DNA from: an uncultured Collinsella sp.
Lineage (GTDB): Bacteria; Actinomycetota; Coriobacteriia; Coriobacteriales; Coriobacteriaceae
Reading direction: 5' to 3'
Length of the DNA: 17,793 bases
Assembly (NCBI GenBank): GCA_900547805.1
Contig: URIE01000030.1
Span: forward strand, 1 to 17,793
Positions 14,117 through 17,793 of the stretch are shown piece by piece (the first letter of the stretch is position 1; each line of letters opens with the position of its first letter). The position numbers and the translations under genes were made by a program. The notes under the pieces were generated by a model, which searched no databases, was not told the origin of the DNA, and worked only from the letters and a program-made list of their open reading frames with translations.

Positions 14117-16217
14117 CGATGAGGAAAAAGACCAGGTACGCGCTGCATCCGACCTGGTCGCCATCGTGCAGGAAACGGTTGAGCTCAAGCCTCGCGGTCA
14201 TGAGTTTTGGGGATGCTGCCCCTTCCATGGCGAAAAGACGCCGTCCTTCCACATTATCCCTGCCACGCAGGTGTGGCATTGCTTTGGCTGCGGCGAGGGT
14301 GGCGACGTCTTCACGTATATCATGAAGCGCGAGAACCTGAGCTTTCCCGAGTCAATCCGTTATTTGGCCGATCGCGCAGGTATTGAGCTGCATGACACCG
14401 GAGATCGCCGCGAGCGCGGTACTAAGCGTGCCCGAATCTACGATCTGTGCGCCGAGACCGCTCAGTTCTACCACACCATGCTCATGCGCGGTAAGGACGG
14501 TCGTCCGCGCGAGTACTTTGCCAGCCGCGGCATGGGTGGCGACGTCTGCCGCCGCTACTGCCTGGGCTTTGCACCGGGCCGCAACGCGCTGGTGTCACAC
14601 CTGTCCCAGGCGGGTTTTACCCCGCAGGAGATGATCGATGCCAACGTCGCCGTGAGCCGCGGACGCGGGCAACTAGCCGACCGCTTCTACGACCGTGTTA
14701 TGTTCCCCATCTTTGACGAGCAGGGTCACAACATTGCCTTTGGCGGGCGCATCATGGGTGACGGCCAGCCTAAGTACCTTAATACCGCCGAGACGAGCGT
14801 GTTCCATAAAAAGCGAAACCTCTACGGCTTTAATTGGGCCAAGGAGTTTATCGTCGCGCAGGATACCGCCATCGTGGTGGAGGGTTATACCGATTGCATC
14901 GCCTGTTGGGAGGCGGGGATTAAAAACGTCGTCGCCACGCTGGGCACCGCGCTCACGGAGCATCACGTCAAGACGCTCACCCGCTTTGCCAAGCGCATCG
15001 TGTATATGTTTGACGGCGATGCCGCCGGTCAAAAGGCCGCTCGCCGTGCGATTCAGTTTATCGAGCAGGATTCGATGGACCTGCGCTGCGTGGTGCTGCC
15101 CGACGGCAACGATCCCATGGAGTTCATTACGGCGCACGGCGGAGGAGAGCTACAGAAACGCATTGACGCCGCCGAGCCGCTCATGGACTTTGTGTACCGT
15201 TCGCTGCAGGAGTCGAGCGATATTACCACGCCGGGCGGTCGCGCCAAGGCGTTGGAGGACGCTCTCACGCTCATCTATCCGCTGCGCGATAGCTATATGA
15301 TCGACACGTACTTTATCCAGATTGCCGACCTGTTGGGTTTGGATCTGGAGACAGTGCGTGCGAGCTCGGGCCGTGTGTTTCGCGATGTCGCCAAGCGCGA
15401 GGATGCGGAGCGTCGCCGTGAGCAGAACTATGAGCGTCAGCGGGCGCAGGCTGAGCGGTCCGGCGGGACGGGCAGTCGGGCGTCGAGTTCTCGCGATGCC
15501 GGTCGCGGCGCTTGGGCATCGGGCGCGACGCCGCCGGTGTCCGCGCCGGTCGAAGAAGAGCCGTACGACTACGTCCCGCTCGATGCCTACGGTGCCGCGC
15601 CCGTGGAGGTCGTCGACGATCTGCCGCCAATCGATGTGCCTGATGGTATGGGTGCTGAGCCTGTGGCTGACGGTTCGGGTGCATCGGCTGCGGCGGCGCC
15701 GATGGTTCTGACCGATCTTGAGCGCAAGTCCTTGGCAGGGGAGCGCGAGCTGCTGACGATGCTCACGAGCTACCCCGACCTGTTCCGCACGTATGCCGAC
15801 CGCATCTGCTCCATCGAGTGGGTTGACCCACGTCACGAGTCCATCGCATGGGCCGTTCTGGCTACGCCGCCGGGAACCGATCCTGCAGCTTGCATGGATG
15901 CGGCACGCTCGGTGTGTCCCGAGGCGGCAACGCTTGTGAGTGCCGGGCGCATCTCGGCGACGAGCAAGCACCCCACCGAGACGAACATTGTGTTTATGCT
16001 CGATACGCTCGAGCTCTACACCATCAAGCGCCGCATGCGTGCCGCACAGGCCAAGCTGCGCCAGGACCGTTCGCTCGATGATGAGGGCCGTCGTTCGCTG
16101 ACCGTGCAGGCCGCGCGGGACTCGCAGCGTCAGCGCGAACTGCAAAAGTCGATCGGCGGCGTGGCGGACCCGTTCCGTTTGATCGGCCTGGAGGCCGCAG
16201 GCGCTGAACAAGCCTAG
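14109..16217 (+). CDS. dnaG: DNA primase DnaG
   Basis: Synthesises RNA primers for replication forks with the DnaB helicase. The 702 residues begin with a CHC2-type zinc finger (Cys37, His40, Cys58, Cys61, spacing as in E. coli). The primase core includes the TOPRIM domain, with VVEGYTD (catalytic Glu258) and FDGDAAG (Asp302, Asp304). A Ser/Gly/Pro/Glu-rich linker (about 435-545) separates this from a C-terminal helical helicase-binding domain (about 550-702). The start is GTG, inside the ribF end with an 8-nt overlap, and an AGGGGG stretch upstream is the likely binding site. No terminator hairpin follows the stop, so some transcripts may continue into sigA. The linker is longer and more biased than in E. 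coli DnaG (581 residues), which accounts for the extra length. Confidence 0.97.
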   Translation: MISDEEKDQVRAASDLVAIVQETVELKPRGHEFWGCCPFHGEKTPSFHIIPATQVWHCFGCGEGGDVFTYIMKRENLSFPESIRYLADRAGIELHDTGDRRERGTKRARIYDLCAETAQFYHTMLMRGKDGRPREYFASRGMGGDVCRRYCLGFAPGRNALVSHLSQAGFTPQEMIDANVAVSRGRGQLADRFYDRVMFPIFDEQGHNIAFGGRIMGDGQPKYLNTAETSVFHKKRNLYGFNWAKEFIVAQDTAIVVEGYTDCIACWEAGIKNVVATLGTALTEHHVKTLTRFAKRIVYMFDGDAAGQKAARRAIQFIEQDSMDLRCVVLPDGNDPMEFITAHGGGELQKRIDAAEPLMDFVYRSLQESSDITTPGGRAKALEDALTLIYPLRDSYMIDTYFIQIADLLGLDLETVRASSGRVFRDVAKREDAERRREQNYERQRAQAERSGGTGSRASSSRDAGRGAWASGATPPVSAPVEEEPYDYVPLDAYGAAPVEVVDDLPPIDVPDGMGAEPVADGSGASAAAAPMVLTDLERKSLAGERELLTMLTSYPDLFRTYADRICSIEWVDPRHESIAWAVLATPPGTDPAACMDAARSVCPEAATLVSAGRISATSKHPTETNIVFMLDTLELYTIKRRMRAAQAKLRQDRSLDDEGRRSLTVQAARDSQRQRELQKSIGGVADPFRLIGLEAAGAEQA

Positions 16218-16286
16218 ATGTTGTGGTCAACCAGCGTATTCTCGCCTATATCCAGTCCTCTTTTTGGGTATAGACGTCAATGTGTG

Positions 16287-16295
16287 TGCTAAAGT
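16287..16295 (+). promoter_or_regulatory. Extended -10 promoter candidate for sigA
   Basis: TGCTAAAGT has the TGN extension and four of six -10 matches. The -35 position is unconvincing. It lies in the 110-nt gap between dnaG and the sigA start, about 25 nt upstream of the sigA ribosome binding site, and would allow sigA expression independent of the upstream cluster. Confidence 0.4.
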
Positions 16296-16315
16296 ATTGA
16301 GTCCTGTGGACTATG

Positions 16316-16322
16316 AAGGGAG
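16316..16322 (+). promoter_or_regulatory. Ribosome binding site selecting the GTG start of sigA
   Basis: AAGGGAG lies 5 nt before GTG 16328. The in-frame ATG at 16313 overlaps this site and has no purine-rich site of its own upstream. Confidence 0.75.
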
Positions 16323-16327
16323 AATCT

Positions 16328-17677
<1,350 letters not shown>

Positions 17678-17686
17678 TCAAGCAAG

Positions 17687-17723
17687 AAGCGCCCTCAAGC
17701 ACATCTGCTTGGGGGCGCTTTCA
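17687..17723 (+). terminator. Intrinsic terminator of sigA
   Basis: A 14-bp stem pairs 17687-17700 with 17707-17720 with a single G-U wobble and an ACATCT loop, starting 9 nt after the sigA stop. The T-run is short (TTTC), but the stem is very stable. Confidence 0.85.
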
Positions 17724-17726
17724 TGT

Positions 17727-17780
17727 AGTCGTTGGGGACGTTCTTGAATGACTAGTCGTTTAAGAACGTCCCCAATGACT
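17727..17780. repeat. 54-bp near-perfect palindrome, REP-like
   Basis: Two 27-bp arms (17727-17753 and 17754-17780) are inverted copies differing at three positions, each of which would be a G-U wobble in RNA or folded single strands. The centre is ACTAGT. Each arm also begins with AGTCGTT and ends with AATGACT, so smaller hairpins nest inside. The conserved interior is GGGGACGTTCTT. It lies just after the sigA terminator and has no T-run, so it is not a second terminator. It looks like a dispersed intergenic palindrome of the REP class, but only one copy is in the window. Confidence 0.7.
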
Positions 17781-17793
17781 GGGTCGGAAAATT

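Noticed and set aside
16313..16327. ATG start for the sigma factor
   Set aside because: This ATG has no ribosome binding site and overlaps the AAGGGAG that serves GTG 16328. The alternative would add only five residues, so the choice is not certain.

Overview
The window is chromosomal core DNA from a high-GC Gram-positive bacterium, most likely a Coriobacteriia member close to Collinsella. That placement is my inference, from the strong G/C third-position bias, the gene families and the gene order; no 16S rRNA gene is present. Almost every base belongs to a recognisable housekeeping gene or to a short regulatory gap. I see no phage genes, transposase, CRISPR array, tRNA or rRNA.

Left part (1-5785): a small single-domain ModE-type winged-helix regulator (minus strand) is transcribed divergently from guaB, an IMP dehydrogenase that matches, in length and residue numbering, the unusual enzyme of the protist Tritrichomonas foetus as I recall it. 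guaB is followed by a terminator hairpin, an extended -10 promoter and a roughly 120-nt, almost continuous RNA hairpin that ends 23 nt before leuS (leucyl-tRNA synthetase). leuS ends at a strong intrinsic terminator that can also serve the convergent minus-strand gene for a small secreted lipoprotein.

Right part (6050-17793): one long co-directional cluster, rimP-nusA-infB-rbfA-nrnA-truB-ribF-dnaG, followed after a 110-nt gap with its own promoter candidate by the primary sigma factor gene (sigA/rpoD). Gene junctions from rimP to dnaG are overlaps or short gaps, apart from 91 nt with two hairpins before infB. The cluster joins ribosome maturation (RimP, RbfA), transcription elongation and termination (NusA), translation initiation (IF-2), RNA turnover (NrnA), tRNA modification (TruB), flavin cofactor synthesis (RibF), replication priming (DnaG) and transcription initiation (SigA). 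The ylxR and ylxQ genes that often lie between nusA and infB are missing, and NusA instead carries a C-terminal Cys/His extension.

The most interesting non-coding signals are the long hairpin before leuS, a textbook terminator hairpin between the rimP-nusA promoter and the rimP ribosome binding site (a possible NusA autoregulatory attenuator), a recurring extended -10 promoter signature, and a 54-bp near-perfect palindrome after sigA that resembles a REP-type element.
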